A stretch of DNA of 64,000 nt from Spinacia oleracea (lineage: Eukaryota; Streptophyta; Magnoliopsida; Caryophyllales; Amaranthaceae), in contig NC_079491.1 in NCBI RefSeq assembly GCF_020520425.1, forward strand, positions 37,541,027 through 37,605,026. The letters run 5' to 3'. Every line of letters starts with the position of its first letter. Within the stretch, counting starts at the first letter, position 1. Below, one piece after another: positions 10,651 through 21,548 of the stretch. Below the pieces are notes generated by a model. It was not told the DNA's origin. It searched no databases and was given only the letters and a program-made list of their open reading frames with translations. The position numbers and the translations under genes are program-made.

Positions 10651-10695
10651 GAAGCATGCAGACATTTTGACAAGGCGAGTCTTGTGTATGATCAG
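10651..10695 (+). pseudogene. Captured exon, possibly from an ACAP/AGD-type ARF-GAP gene
   Basis: A 45 bp segment flanked by a T-rich tract plus AG (10649-10650) and GT (10696-10697) encodes EACRHFDKASLVYDQ. This resembles the BAR-domain segment of plant AGD1-4 ARF-GAP proteins as I remember it. At 15 residues, chance similarity is possible. It lies in the same orientation as the helicase and RPA, as expected of Helitron gene capture. Confidence 0.4.
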
Positions 10696-10949
10696 GTTTG
10701 TATTCTGAGCTCCAAATGTAAACTGCATAGATTTTAAGTCTATAATTATTCTTATTTTTTCACATGCTTTTTGTGAGATTACTAAGAGTTTGGCGTTACC
10801 CATGTTTCCAATTTGAAATTTGTTTCCTGATTGCCCGTATTTCCTTGGTTATGGTTAGGAGATTCATTGAGTGCTAGCATTTGATTGTCCTTCTCTTTTC
10901 AGACATGATTTTCATTGAATACTAACATTTGGTGGTCCTTTCTTTCCAG

Positions 10950-11180
10950 GCATCATCATAGTAACAGATATGTGGTCGAGAACATTCTATATGTGCTTCA
11001 CAAGCTCTCGCATTACTGAACCTAAGTCTCAAGGTGCTTCACAAGCTGTTCTCTATGCATCTATAAGCGTGGCAGAAGCTATAAAGGAAGGAGTTACGGA
11101 TGCTGGATTAATTGGGTTTAGGTTCAATACTGTTGGTGTTACAGATCATATTACATGGCCTATTTGGGTTCACCACTTTT
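10950..11180 (+). pseudogene. Captured fragment of dihydroxy-acid dehydratase (ILVD/DHAD)
   Basis: After a splice acceptor (TTTCCAG ending 10949) the frame encodes [18 protein letters not shown], then [25 protein letters not shown], and stops at 11180. These match the N-terminal region of plant dihydroxy-acid dehydratase, the branched-chain amino acid enzyme of plastids, where the same blocks occur in this order. About 25-30 residues that normally separate them, including a cluster-ligand cysteine region, are missing, and the frame stops soon after. It is therefore a non-functional fragment captured by the Helitron. Confidence 0.75.
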
Positions 11181-12774
11181 AAAAAGGCTCGATGCCTGGT
11201 AACGACCATTAAACCTTCCTCTAAATAAGATTATGCTTTACTAATTTTCCTTTAATTTAAGTCTTGTTTGAAAAAAAATGGGGTGTGGAGGGTAGTGTAT
11301 TTCATGCTTATCAACTTATGTATCTTGTTGAAGTATTTATTTATTATTCCAAGGTTAAGATATTTTTAAAATTAATGATAAACAATTATATAGTACTACT
11401 TCCTTGTACTTACCCCTTTTTTCCCTCCAATTTACTGAAATTCTATGATGCACAACTAAGAAAATCGGGTCCCCATAACTGTCAAAAAAAACTGTCAGAT
11501 TCCTTTATCTATTTCTGCTCTTGCTGCTGTACACCTTACTGAAGATTCCAAATACATCTTGTCTTTGACAGCCACCATGAATTTTAAATATTTATACTTG
11601 TACTACCATATAGGACTACAGTTTGCCAATAAGGAAAGTGTATGACAACTACTTGGTCCAGCTGCTTTCTTACACTGTTCAGTCACTGTTCATATCCCTT
11701 TTTTGCTTGACCCGGTTAATAACCTACTGGGCTTAAGCTTTCAACCACACATTTACCTCTTCCCCTATATATACACCCATTCTTTTTCAGTTGACCTAAA
11801 GGATACACTCTTATTCCTTGCCAACATCAAAGACACACTATTCTCTGTCAAGTATAACTTCAACCTTCCCTTTGTTCTTATTTGCTTTTAAGCTTGGACA
11901 AGCTTTTACTTTCAGTCATCACCATATTTAAAGTATATTCCTTGTTTGTTTTTAATCTTTTGCTTTCAGTCATTATCATATTTTGCAGTTTATTCTTACC
12001 ATATTTGGTACTTATTCAACCACATGTAGCATGCATCCCAAATTTATCTTTGACTTGTTGCTCATAAATGCTAAATTTTACATAAATGTTCACCTCATCA
12101 TTTGTTCAACTGCTTGTAACTGCTTGAGGTTTTTGTTTTTTAGTTAAACTGTTTTACACTTTTAAAAAGAATGCTTACATGTGCTTACATTAAATAAAAA
12201 ATGCACAAATTATGCCTCTCAGCAGTTGTGTTTTTCTTTGTTGTTAAATTCCAGGGGTTTAGGTTTTTTAAAATTCTCAGCTTTTGTGGATTTTACTCCA
12301 ATCCTTTATTATGTCACCGTTTAGTTGCTTACTAGCCTTAGTTCTGCTTGAGGTTTTTGTTTAATAGTTAAATCGAGAATTCATATGAAAACAAAACAAA
12401 CATAGTTTTGCTTAGTTTGCCCTTTATTCTGTATATTCAGAAAAACATACAAACATATGGATCAATTTGTCGTATTAGGTTACTTATTCTCGGAATTAGA
12501 TTTAGTTTGAATTGCTCTCATATTGGAGCGAATCACTTGAAGATTAGTTCGGATTTTTGGCAGGTTTGATAATATGTTCCTGATTTAGATAACATGTTCG
12601 CATATGGAGTTCATAATGACCTTTTTTTTATAATCCATGCCACCCTTGCATTAGTGTGCTACAGAAAGCCCGTCTGGGTAGCTATTACCACCATTAGTTT
12701 GCGCTTTCCGCCTCCCCATTGCTTCCCAATATGCTGACCCTTCTCCCCATTCTTATATTATTCAGCCTTCAAAC
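11181..12774 (+). other. Helitron non-coding stretch between DHAD fragment and RPA gene
   Basis: AT-rich, with scattered pyrimidine tracts and short frames without recognisable motifs. It may hold introns or untranslated parts of captured genes; I see nothing further to name. Confidence 0.5.
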
Positions 12775-15700
12775 ATGAAACGTGAACGTGTCCATTTGGA
12801 TGAGATGAACACCAGCAGCAGTTCTTACAAGGTCAAGGTGAGGGTTGTGAGAAGGGTCGAGCTAGGCCATCTCCCACAAAAGGCATTCTGTACCAGCACC
12901 TGGTTCTGGAAGATGAAAAGGTATAAGCTAAGTGGTTTAAGCATTCTTTATTAATATCATATATCACAATCACTTAACATGCTTTGCTACCATGTACAAT
13001 GCTGGAAAATATACCTGTATGGAAACACAAGGGTTGACCGAACTTGTGAAGTGATAAAATGTTCATTTTTTTGTCGAACGGTAATGTAGAATCTTAATGC
13101 TTAGCCAATTGTCGTATTGATGACACTTAAACTCAAATGTTATGGCTTTTGGGCTGCTACTCTCCTCAAAATGGACAATATTTTTTTCCCTTGAATGTTG
13201 TACCAATAAGTACAACTGTATGCCTGGTTCATTGTTCGCTTCCCATATTTTAAGCTTGGATGGACCCTTTAAATTGCACTATCAGTTACAGAGCATGTTT
13301 CTTCATTGCACCACTTGGTCTTCACGTCTTGATGAACTCTTTTTCTTACCGCACGATACCATCTGTTAAGAGATAATTCAATAAGAAATTGAATAAAATG
13401 AAACGGTTTGTCAATAATCCAAACTCTGCTGTCTAAAGTAACTTCATGTTATACCTATAGTTCTAAGGTGTTTGTCTGCTTCAATTGTAGTTTCTTAACT
13501 TGTACACAAACCATGTCTTCAATTTTTCTGCCATTTTTTCCAGAATAACAGGATGCGTGGGGCACTATTCGGGGATCAAATTGAGGCTTACAAAGACGCC
13601 TTTGTGCACAAGGGAGAATACGAAATAGCCGATGCTCAGATCAGGCCTGCTGACGAGCAGTGGAAAAAAAGCGATGCAGAGCTTGACTTCCAAATGACCT
13701 TCGGGAGACAGACAGTGATTCAGCGTGTGAACGCAGAATCAGGCCCTGTGCAGCCCGAGTACCTATGCATTGCTTCTGTCCCACGCGCTGGGGATCCCGA
13801 GGACAGATATGGTAATTCCCTCATCTTGCTGTACAATTATATTTACTTGATTATGGACTTGGAAATAAGTTCATGCACCTTCCAATCATATACAAGCCCA
13901 ACTAACACTCCTTTTACCTGTACTGCCAGATGTCCTTGGCATTGTTCTGTACGTTGAAGAGCATGCACGGGAAATTACAACTGGTCAGGACCGCCAGGCC
14001 TTGGTCCGTGAAATTGTCCTGTCTGATCACAGGTAACTCACCCACAAAATAACCCCCACTTTACACTGCATCATCACTTAATCGGCCTCTTATTAAGCTA
14101 TTCCCTATTTCTCTTTTCCAGTTCTGAACAACCACTTATCATTTCTGTTTGGAATGATCTCGCTGGGTCTGACTGTGACGATCTCTCCTCTTGGGCCGAG
14201 AAATTTACTGTCGTTGGCTTCACTTCTCTAAGAGCCACTTCCCACAAAGGTACTTCTTTTTGCATACACATTCTTAGTCCATGTGCACCGTTCTCTGCAT
14301 ACCCTTGACATCAAACGTCTGTGGCACAGGTTTCTCGCTCACATCAAGCATGTCTACTATGTTTGTTCATGGTCCTCATGGAGATAGGGCAATCGCTCTT
14401 CGAGAGTGGTAATGTATCTTTTATCTTCTACTATCCTTGATCACCCTTGCATCATACCTCAGCTAACTGCCTTATATTTTTTTTTGCAGGGCTTGTAACC
14501 ACCAAGATGTCCTATCTGACAGGCAAGCTCGGGTGTTAGATGTTAGGAACCCCTCCTCTGAAAGGGTGATCATGACTGTGGATGCTCTGAAGCGGAAGAA
14601 GGCAAGTCACCTCTTCTTTAATATTCTATCCTCTTATTTTCTTATCTTGTACGCAGTCAACACCTATTGAGAAAATACACACTGAATATATATCACTAAT
14701 GATTGTGTTTACTGAACAGAATACCAACACTCTCCAGGAGGAGCGTTGTTGGATACAAGTAGTTGTCCCTGAACCAAAGTTAGAAAAGGTGCATGCTTAC
14801 CTAGGCTGCCCTAACTGTGGGAGGACCACATATACTCCAGTGGGAAAGGCCTACACGTGTCTCACCTGTAAGAAGCAGGGTGTTATCTCCTCTCCTAGGT
14901 TTGTCAACTACCCAACACATCAATTCAATCCCCCTACCCCATCCAATCCCGCCCTTTCTCTCTAATACACTTATTTTTGCTTACTTTATTATTGGTACAG
15001 GATCACTTTCAACTGTGAAGTTTCCGATGGCACAGACAAATATGCATTAACTTCATTCACTGAGGATTCTGAAAAGCTTTTCGGAATGACTGCTGCTGAT
15101 CTCTTCAGGATGAAGCACACTGTGAGTACATTTGAAAATCCTACGTAAATAATAAAACTTATACGGTAAAGAAACTGTTATATTTGTTCAAAAAAAAATC
15201 TTTTTTTCTTGACGGGTAAGATAAATAGTAAAGAGAGCTAAAGCATTATTTTTTAAAGTCTGAGTAATTTGAACCTCACAATAATGTATAGGCAGATACG
15301 AAGGCTGTTCATGTAGGGTTAATAACACGATCTCAGAAACTTGTTTTGAGTGTCACCGACTTTTACATATTTATACAAAACAATACGAGTCCTCTAAACA
15401 TGCATTTTATTCACCTGATATTTACTAGAAACAAAATTGAACTATAAAACAATCCAGAACTCTAAGTAAGAGAGATGCCCCCATTTAGGGCTGGTGTGAT
15501 TTGACGATATACCATTAAATAAACTGTGATTTCAGAGATGATGTTATTGTGCTTAGTTGGTGCTATATCTTGCTACACCTAAATTTTTATGTCCAGGTCC
15601 AGTGCCTAGAGAATAACAATGATATAAAAATTGTATACTATACTTGATCATAAACTCTGTAATTCTCACTTATGACAATCATATACAAATAAAGGTAGAA

Positions 15701-16657
15701 TTGTATTATAGTATATCCCAAGCATCTACCTAAATTAATCTCAACCTTCTCTTCAAATCTCAATTCTTGCTATGCTCTCATGCACACACCCCTAACTAAA
15801 TTACATAAAGACTCATAGCTTCCCCTAATGGAATGCCAGACAAACTCACAGATTTTGACATATTTCTGACAAACTTCGTCCAAAACCAGCTGTCACTTAT
15901 GTGTTTGTGGGTTGTTTACCTCTCCCATTGAAAAAGCATCTCAATTGTCCATAAGTGTACCTCTCGCAATGAGGGAGCATCTTAGTTGTTCTGCGGATCC
16001 CTGGTTATAATGTTTATGATTGATATCAATTACAACTTCGAAAGTCTCGTTGCTATTGGTTATTTCTGACTGGTAAGATCATAAACTTTGTTTTGAATGG
16101 CAACGATGGAATTGCAAATGTTGATCTTCCTACTGTTTCGTGAGTATTCTTATTATTATCCATAATGTTTGACCATCCTTGTACTATAACACTTTCACAA
16201 TCTATTTAACCTGGGAAACCATACATGTTAGGGGAACAATAAAACTCACTATAAACGACTGGTACATGCCTTACGTATTACTCCTAATATGCAATGGAAT
16301 GTGTCATGATACATTGTTTAAACGTAACTGATATATGCCTAATATCACCCTTCATTGCAGGCTGATGCTAGGACCTTCGCGTCAGCATACGAACTTCTCA
16401 GCACCAGGCATGTTCTGATGGAAGTTGGGCCAACTATGTCCTTGTCCAAAAGCAATGCCCTTCAATGGTGCTTGAAACAAGTGGTCATCAAGGATGCCCC
16501 TCGTGAGGAGGCTGTAAATCAAGATGTTGCTGCAGTGGATGTCGCTCAAGGTCCTGCGGCAGTGGATGTCGCTCAAGGTGCTGCTGCTCAGGAGGATAGT
16601 GATCACGCTGTTGCAGAGGATGTCGACCACGCCCACACTGCCCCTGTTAAGAACTAA
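12775..16657 (+). CDS. RPA70-like single-strand DNA-binding protein of the Helitron (9 exons)
   Basis: Inferred exons: 12775-12920, 13544-13811, 13930-14032, 14122-14249, 14330-14408, 14490-14601, 14720-14898, 15001-15121 and 16361-16657. From exon 2 on, phases agree across junctions. The product has OB-fold segments (MRGALFGDQIEAYKDAF; DVLGIVLYVEEHARE; PLIISVWNDLAGSD) and a zinc ribbon (CPNCG...CLTCKK) as in the large RPA subunit, then an Ala/Asp-rich tail containing AAVDVAQG repeats. Plant Helitrons often carry such a gene; the presumed role is binding single-stranded DNA during rolling-circle transposition. One donor is GC (14602). Exon 1 shows a one-base frame slip near 12855-12865: the ATG frame gives YKVKVRVVRR, but the frame joining exon 2 reads SPTKGILYQHLVLEDEK. 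The copy may thus be inactive. Confidence 0.8.
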
Positions 16658-17400
16658 GTGCTGCACTTCATCATTTTGTCTAGCATGCTCATGGACTACC
16701 TGCATTGCAGTAACAATCAGTTACACCCCTCTCTTTAATGGCTATGTGTGTGTCTTTTGCTAGGGGCCTTTCCAAAGGCTTGGTATTGTAATATATTAAC
16801 TCTAGCTTTTATGATTATGGTTTTTCTTGAGGAACATGGCTGATTAGCAGCTCATGTTCCTAGGAAATATCTAAGTATCTTTTGCCTTTGTGGCTCCAAA
16901 CTAATGGTTGCACCCTTGTAATATATGGGTATTTCATGTAGTGTATTATCACTTATGGCTTCTAAGTCACAACCTTTATCCATTGTATGAGAAGTGCGAA
17001 CTGACCAACGGTCCAAACACTGTTGTATGGAGATCAGTACACAACATTTGGTGATTTATGTATTTGCCTTCATATTTGTCATAATGTCAGGTGAAGCAAA
17101 GAAGTGCAGAATGGAGCACCTGTTCTGGTTTGTTCTTTTCAGGGTTGAGGGATCCATACTTGGTGGTGGTGTGAAGTAAATCGGCCTTATTTATAAATCG
17201 AGGAGATATTCTTATGACTTAATTATATATTTACTAAACTAATATGATCTTAGGGCTTAGTTTGTATAGCACCGGAATAACCATAGTATATTTAGTCCTT
17301 AATGTGGTAAATGCTCTTAGACTCTGTTGTATGGATTACTGTGTGTTATCTTTGAGAAATAACTCCAGGTTCATCTCCTTTTCCTTCTTTCGTTTTGCAG
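16658..17400 (+). other. RPA 3' flank inside the Helitron
   Basis: AT-rich, no credible gene. It probably includes the RPA 3' untranslated region, with plausible AATAA-type signals but no certain poly(A) site. Confidence 0.4.
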
Positions 17401-17439
17401 GTTCATGTTGGCTTTTATATTTTGCTGTCGTCTTCAAAG
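17401..17439 (+). pseudogene. Exon-like fragment of unknown origin
   Basis: A 39 bp segment bounded by TTTTGCAG and GTAAAT encodes VHVGFYILLSSSK in frame 1. I do not recognise it. Its splice signals and strand match the neighbouring captured pieces. Confidence 0.3.
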
Positions 17440-17486
17440 GTAAATCTCAGTGTGTTTTTTGGATTTTAATAGATTGGTTGTTGTGT

Positions 17487-17553
17487 TTGGTGAGTTATTT
17501 TAATTGGGTTACATTTAATTTGATGAGTTATTTTAATTGGGTTACATTTAATT
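17487..17553 (+). repeat. Tandem duplication, about 32 bp, two copies
   Basis: GAGTTATTTTAATTGGGTTA and the following bases occur twice back to back. Two similar local duplications follow at about 17806-17879 (about 40 bp unit) and 17934-17993 (GTGTACAGCCGGATTGACAT repeated). Confidence 0.8.
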
Positions 17554-17579
17554 TGGTTGTTCTGCTGCATCACTTGAAG

Positions 17580-17645
17580 GTAACTGCAATTGAGTTTGAT
17601 GAGGAAGGAGGCTTCCAAATGGCTGTAGGAAGCAGTGAGGGAAAG
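17580..17645 (+). pseudogene. Captured exon, possibly from a nucleolar protein 10 (NOL10/ENP2)-like WD40 gene
   Basis: A 66 bp segment after AG and before GT encodes VTAIEFDEEGGFQMAVG followed by SSEGK, in phase 0 on both sides. It reads like the start of a WD40 repeat and resembles plant NOL10-type proteins as I remember them. Other WD40 families are possible at this length. It is isolated, so it cannot be functional. Confidence 0.45.
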
Positions 17646-19089
17646 GTAAAATATGGATTTTTGTAGCAATTTTCAATTACCGTCAAATATGATGTTTTCC
17701 TGACAAGAAGCTCTACATCATGTGCACCATGTCCTCAACAATCATCAGTCTGTTGTCCGTTTGTAGTCTCTGTAGGCATAAGCATCACATTCGTTAGTCC
17801 ATCAGAATTCTATTAGAGTATAAAACTGTAGAAAACGTTTGTGAATTCTATTAGAGTATAAAATTATAGAAAACATTTGTTCAATGTCTTGTAAACAACT
17901 ACCTCTAAGAGAAACATTATCTCCGCCCTTGAGTGTACAGCCGGATTGACATCTTGAGCTCTAAGAGAAAAGTGTACAGCCGGATTGACATTTTTCTGCC
18001 GTACACTGATACTTTGGATGAAATGTCACTACCGATGTGTCTGAGGTCCCTGCACTTCCCCCTCACCAAACCAAAAGAAAACCAGAAAGTTACTTACAAC
18101 TTATAAGCATGGTGTTTGACTCTCTTGAACATCTAAAGTAGCTACCTGACATAGTCAATGATGTGTTGGAAGCTTTCTGCCACTCAATCACTTTGTCAAC
18201 TGGTTACCAACTGCTGCTGCTAAACTACCTCAGCAACAATTGTTTGAATTTTCTGTTTCCACCATACAGATCTTCTTTTTTAACACAATCACCACCTCTT
18301 TTTTTACTTGGGATTTTGGTTTTTAGTTGGATTATTTTTTGTTTGATCTAATTGGAATTGAGGCTGTTTGCAATTTTGAATGTGTGATGTGGATAATTTA
18401 CGTTTAAATTAGTTGTTTCACTGGCGATTGTGCAGTAATTTAGGGTTTTAAGTTGGGCTTTTTCAATAATAAAGCTTAATTTTAGCTGTTTTTCGAGAAC
18501 TATATCCCAATTGGACCGGTGTAGTTTGAATTGATTAGTGTAATTTATGCTTCAATAGTTGAATGAAATTGAGAATTTGGTCCAATCAAGAGTCCGACAG
18601 CGCTTTTGAGATTGCTTGTATCTCCTGAATTAGAATTTAGAGCCAATTGGATGGCTATTCGCTTATAGTTTCTTCTTATCTTTAGATGATTGTGCACATA
18701 TTTTACGTGCTTACATTATTACTCATGCTTCTAGATTCCAACAATCCCCCCCCCCCCCCCCGAATTGAATTATGTAATCTGTGAAACTGGAGCGTTTGGC
18801 TTTCTATTTCGATTCTGATATTTCTCCATGGCATCTTGACAAACCGTATATGGGAGGATTTTCTGCCTTCTGAATGGCCTCAGGTGTGTACTACAATACT
18901 ACCTTCTCAAATATAATTTATTTACTTTCTATCTCCTCACCTTTCATCAATTTTATACTGCGGTTATCTATCAATGTATTTGCTTAAGAAAATTTTCTCT
19001 TCATTTTTATATTCATTGTTATCATTACAATCAGATTTCCACCGGCTTTCTCCTTACGGATTTTATGACATTTGTTTTTATCCCTTGGG
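17646..19089 (+). other. Helitron 3' non-coding region
   Basis: AT-rich, with a 16-base C run at 18746-18761 and no convincing coding segment. Confidence 0.5.
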
Positions 19090-19124
19090 GGACCGTGCGC
19101 GCTAGCGCACGGTCCAACAACTAG
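19090..19124 (+). other. Helitron 3' terminus: hairpin plus CTAG
   Basis: GGACCGTGCGC and GCGCACGGTCC form a perfect 11 bp stem around a GCTA loop (19090-19115), followed by AACAA and CTAG (19121-19124), then T. Helitrons end in CTRR with a hairpin about 5-12 bp upstream and insert between A and T, so this fits exactly. Confidence 0.88.
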
Positions 19125-20457
19125 TATATACAAAGAAGTATTACATTTTTATTAATAAAACCTTTCTTTTTTAAAAAGTAAATATTCAATTCTCCTATTT
19201 TCTCTCTCCACCGAAACCTTAACCTCCCTTACCTCCACCGTTGAGCACCACACACAAGGACTGCCCGCTCTTCTCCCTTGCATCCTCTTACCCTCTCGTT
19301 TTTCTAGTTACCCCTTGTTCTCTTCCCCCCTTTCTCCGGAGTCTATCTGGATCCGACCAACATTACCTTGCCACCGGCTTCTTTATTTTCTCCTTCCCTT
19401 GCCATTGATATCACACTACTACATAGATAATCAACAAAATCAAATTTAGTTTATGGTAGAGAGTTATATTAATGCAGCATTTTCTTTGTGTTTCTCAACT
19501 ATAATGCATAATTAGTGGTATTCGTAATCAACGACATCAAAATACATAAATAGTAGCATTATGATGCATATAATGCCAAATTAATGCAAAAATAAACAAA
19601 CACCTTTAGTTTTTATCTACGAAATTATCACTTTAATCTTCAACATCATCTTCAACATCATTGTAGTAATTATTTTCTTGAGCATCATCTGATTCCACAG
19701 AGCTTGAATTAGCCATGTCGATATCTCACGGTTTGTTTTTCTTTTTGTTAATAGTTTTAATTAGATAGGCAGAATTATTTGGGAGATATGGTCAAAGTTT
19801 GTTGCGTTTCAGTTAGGCGCAAAATCTGATTTTTAAAAATAAAAATCATAAAAGGTGAAAATCTTTTTTCTTTTCTGTTTTAAAAAAAACATAAATGCAA
19901 ATTAAAAATATCAAAACGACGTAGTTTTAATAGTGGTGCATGTAGAGGTACGTACACCACGATACACCATTTGACCGTAATTTTTTTATTAAAAAATAAA
20001 AACATAAACTATTGTATAAAATGTTACGGAGTATTGGATTTGTTTCAACGTATATTTTAAACTATAATATATATATTTTCTTTTTCTAGTGTATTAAAAT
20101 AAAATTATAAATATAGACATCAAGGTAGTGATTTGGCAATGGAAAATTTTTAATTATCTTGCACAATTATTTAAAATAAATGGAGGAAACATTCAATTTC
20201 GTATTATGAACATCATTGCTTACAATCTATATAATAGAGAGGAAATCAATGTGGTGATGACAAATGTCACTCATTGATTCGCCTCTCTTTTAATATAATA
20301 ATATACACTTTTAAAATCATTTCTATTATAAGTATATATAGAATAATTTTCAAAATCTTAATTATACAAAATAAAATTATACAAATTAGTATATATGAAC
20401 ATAAATATCTTAATTTGTCTCATTAGTCATTACTAATTTACATACTATTAATGTGTA
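19125..20457. other. Intergenic AT-rich DNA, no gene recognised
   Basis: Only very short frames. One minus-strand frame, 19633-19716, gives 27 acidic residues (MANSSSVESDD...) with no supporting context. A short hairpin lies at 20236-20288. Confidence 0.5.
20236..20288. repeat. Short inverted repeat (hairpin), type AGAGAGG(C)AAATC
   Basis: Arms AGAGAGGAAATCAATG and CATTGATTCGCCTCTCT enclose about 20 bp. A related hairpin lies at 29579-29634, outside any other named element. Confidence 0.6.
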
Positions 20458-20716
20458 CTCCCTCCGTTCCATAATGTTCTTCACTTTTTCATTATGAGCG
20501 GTCTCCAATGCACTACTTTGACCGTTAATAATTTTAATTTCGCATTAGTAACAATTATAAAAAAAATTATATTTAGAAAATTTATATTGAAAGGAATCCA
20601 ATTATATCCCACAAGTTAATATTTATACTCTTAATCATACTATTAATTACGGTCAAAGTTTTTAAACTTTGACCATATGGATAGTAAACACGAGGAACAT
20701 CATGGAACAGAGAGAG
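20458..20716. mobile_element. Stowaway-type MITE
   Basis: The ends CTCCCTCCGTTCC and GGAACAGAGAGAG are inverted, flanked by TA at 20456-20457 and 20717-20718. Length 259 bp, AT-rich, non-coding: a typical Tc1/mariner-derived MITE. Confidence 0.88.
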
Positions 20717-20723
20717 TATCCAA

Positions 20724-21545
20724 CAATATTGCAACATTTAATTCCATAATAAAAATATTACGTAATGCAATATAATGTAAAAATATAATACGGAGTATAA
20801 GATTTTAATTAAAAAGTAGAAATATATTTTATAGACTCATATAAAAATTGAAAATGAATATATTAAAACTCTAGAAAACAAAGAAATTTTAAATGAGATA
20901 ATTCAAAAGGAGTAAGAACATATAATGGCAATGTTTTCCATAATTAGTCTAACAAAGTTTACTAATTTGTAATACAAAATTAAATTTCTTAATTTGGTTT
21001 ACTACGGAGTACTATATATTATTTTAGAATATTATTAATAATTAATAAATATAGTACTATATGTTATTATAGTATATTAGTATATTAGTTATTAATAATA
21101 ATGAATAATATATAGTAATTAATAATAATACTGAATATTAATTAATAATAATAATTAATAATATATAGTACTAAGGACTACTATATATTAATTTTGTTTA
21201 CATTGACTATTCATGGTACTATGTTTATTAATTATTAATAATATTCTATTAATAATAGTACTCCGTAGTAAACAAATTTAACAAACATAATTTTGTATTA
21301 AAAATTAGTAAACTTTGTTAGACCAATTATGGAAAACATTGAAATTATATTTTCTTACTCCTTTTGAATTTTTCTCATTTAAACTTTCATTTATTTTCTA
21401 GAGTTTTATTATATTCTTTTCAGTTTTTATATGTGTCTATAAAATATATGTCTACTTTTTAATTAAAATTCTTATATTATATTCTTACATTATATTGCTT
21501 TACGTAATATTTTAATTATGGAAATAAATGTTGGCAATATTTTGA
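20724..21545. mobile_element. Foldback element with arms of about 290 bp
   Basis: The arm at about 20726-21014 is repeated in inverse orientation at about 21256-21541 with roughly 85-90% similarity, for example TCTAACAAAGTTTACTAATT in one arm and its complement in the other. The centre is a very AT-rich spacer of ATTAATAATA-type repeats. The outer ends share AATATTG. I see no clear target duplication and no coding frame. It could be a large MITE of undetermined superfamily. Confidence 0.75.
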
Positions 21546-21548
21546 TAA

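Larger units (their letters stand above)
9994..19124 (+). mobile_element. Helitron, 3' portion, carrying helicase end, RPA gene and captured exons
   Basis: The stretch begins inside a Pif1-like Helitron helicase, holds an RPA70-like gene as plant Helitrons often do, and ends with a GC-rich 11 bp stem hairpin, a 5 bp spacer and CTAG followed by T. These are the structural marks of a Helitron 3' end. The 5' part (Rep domain and most of the helicase) must lie left of the Copia insertion, outside the window. Several short exon-like pieces with intact splice signals lie in the same orientation, consistent with host exon capture. The Copia insertion makes this copy non-functional. Confidence 0.85.

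Noticed and set aside
19633-19716. 27-codon acidic minus-strand frame
   Set aside because: Too short, no homology recognised, no promoter or splice context.
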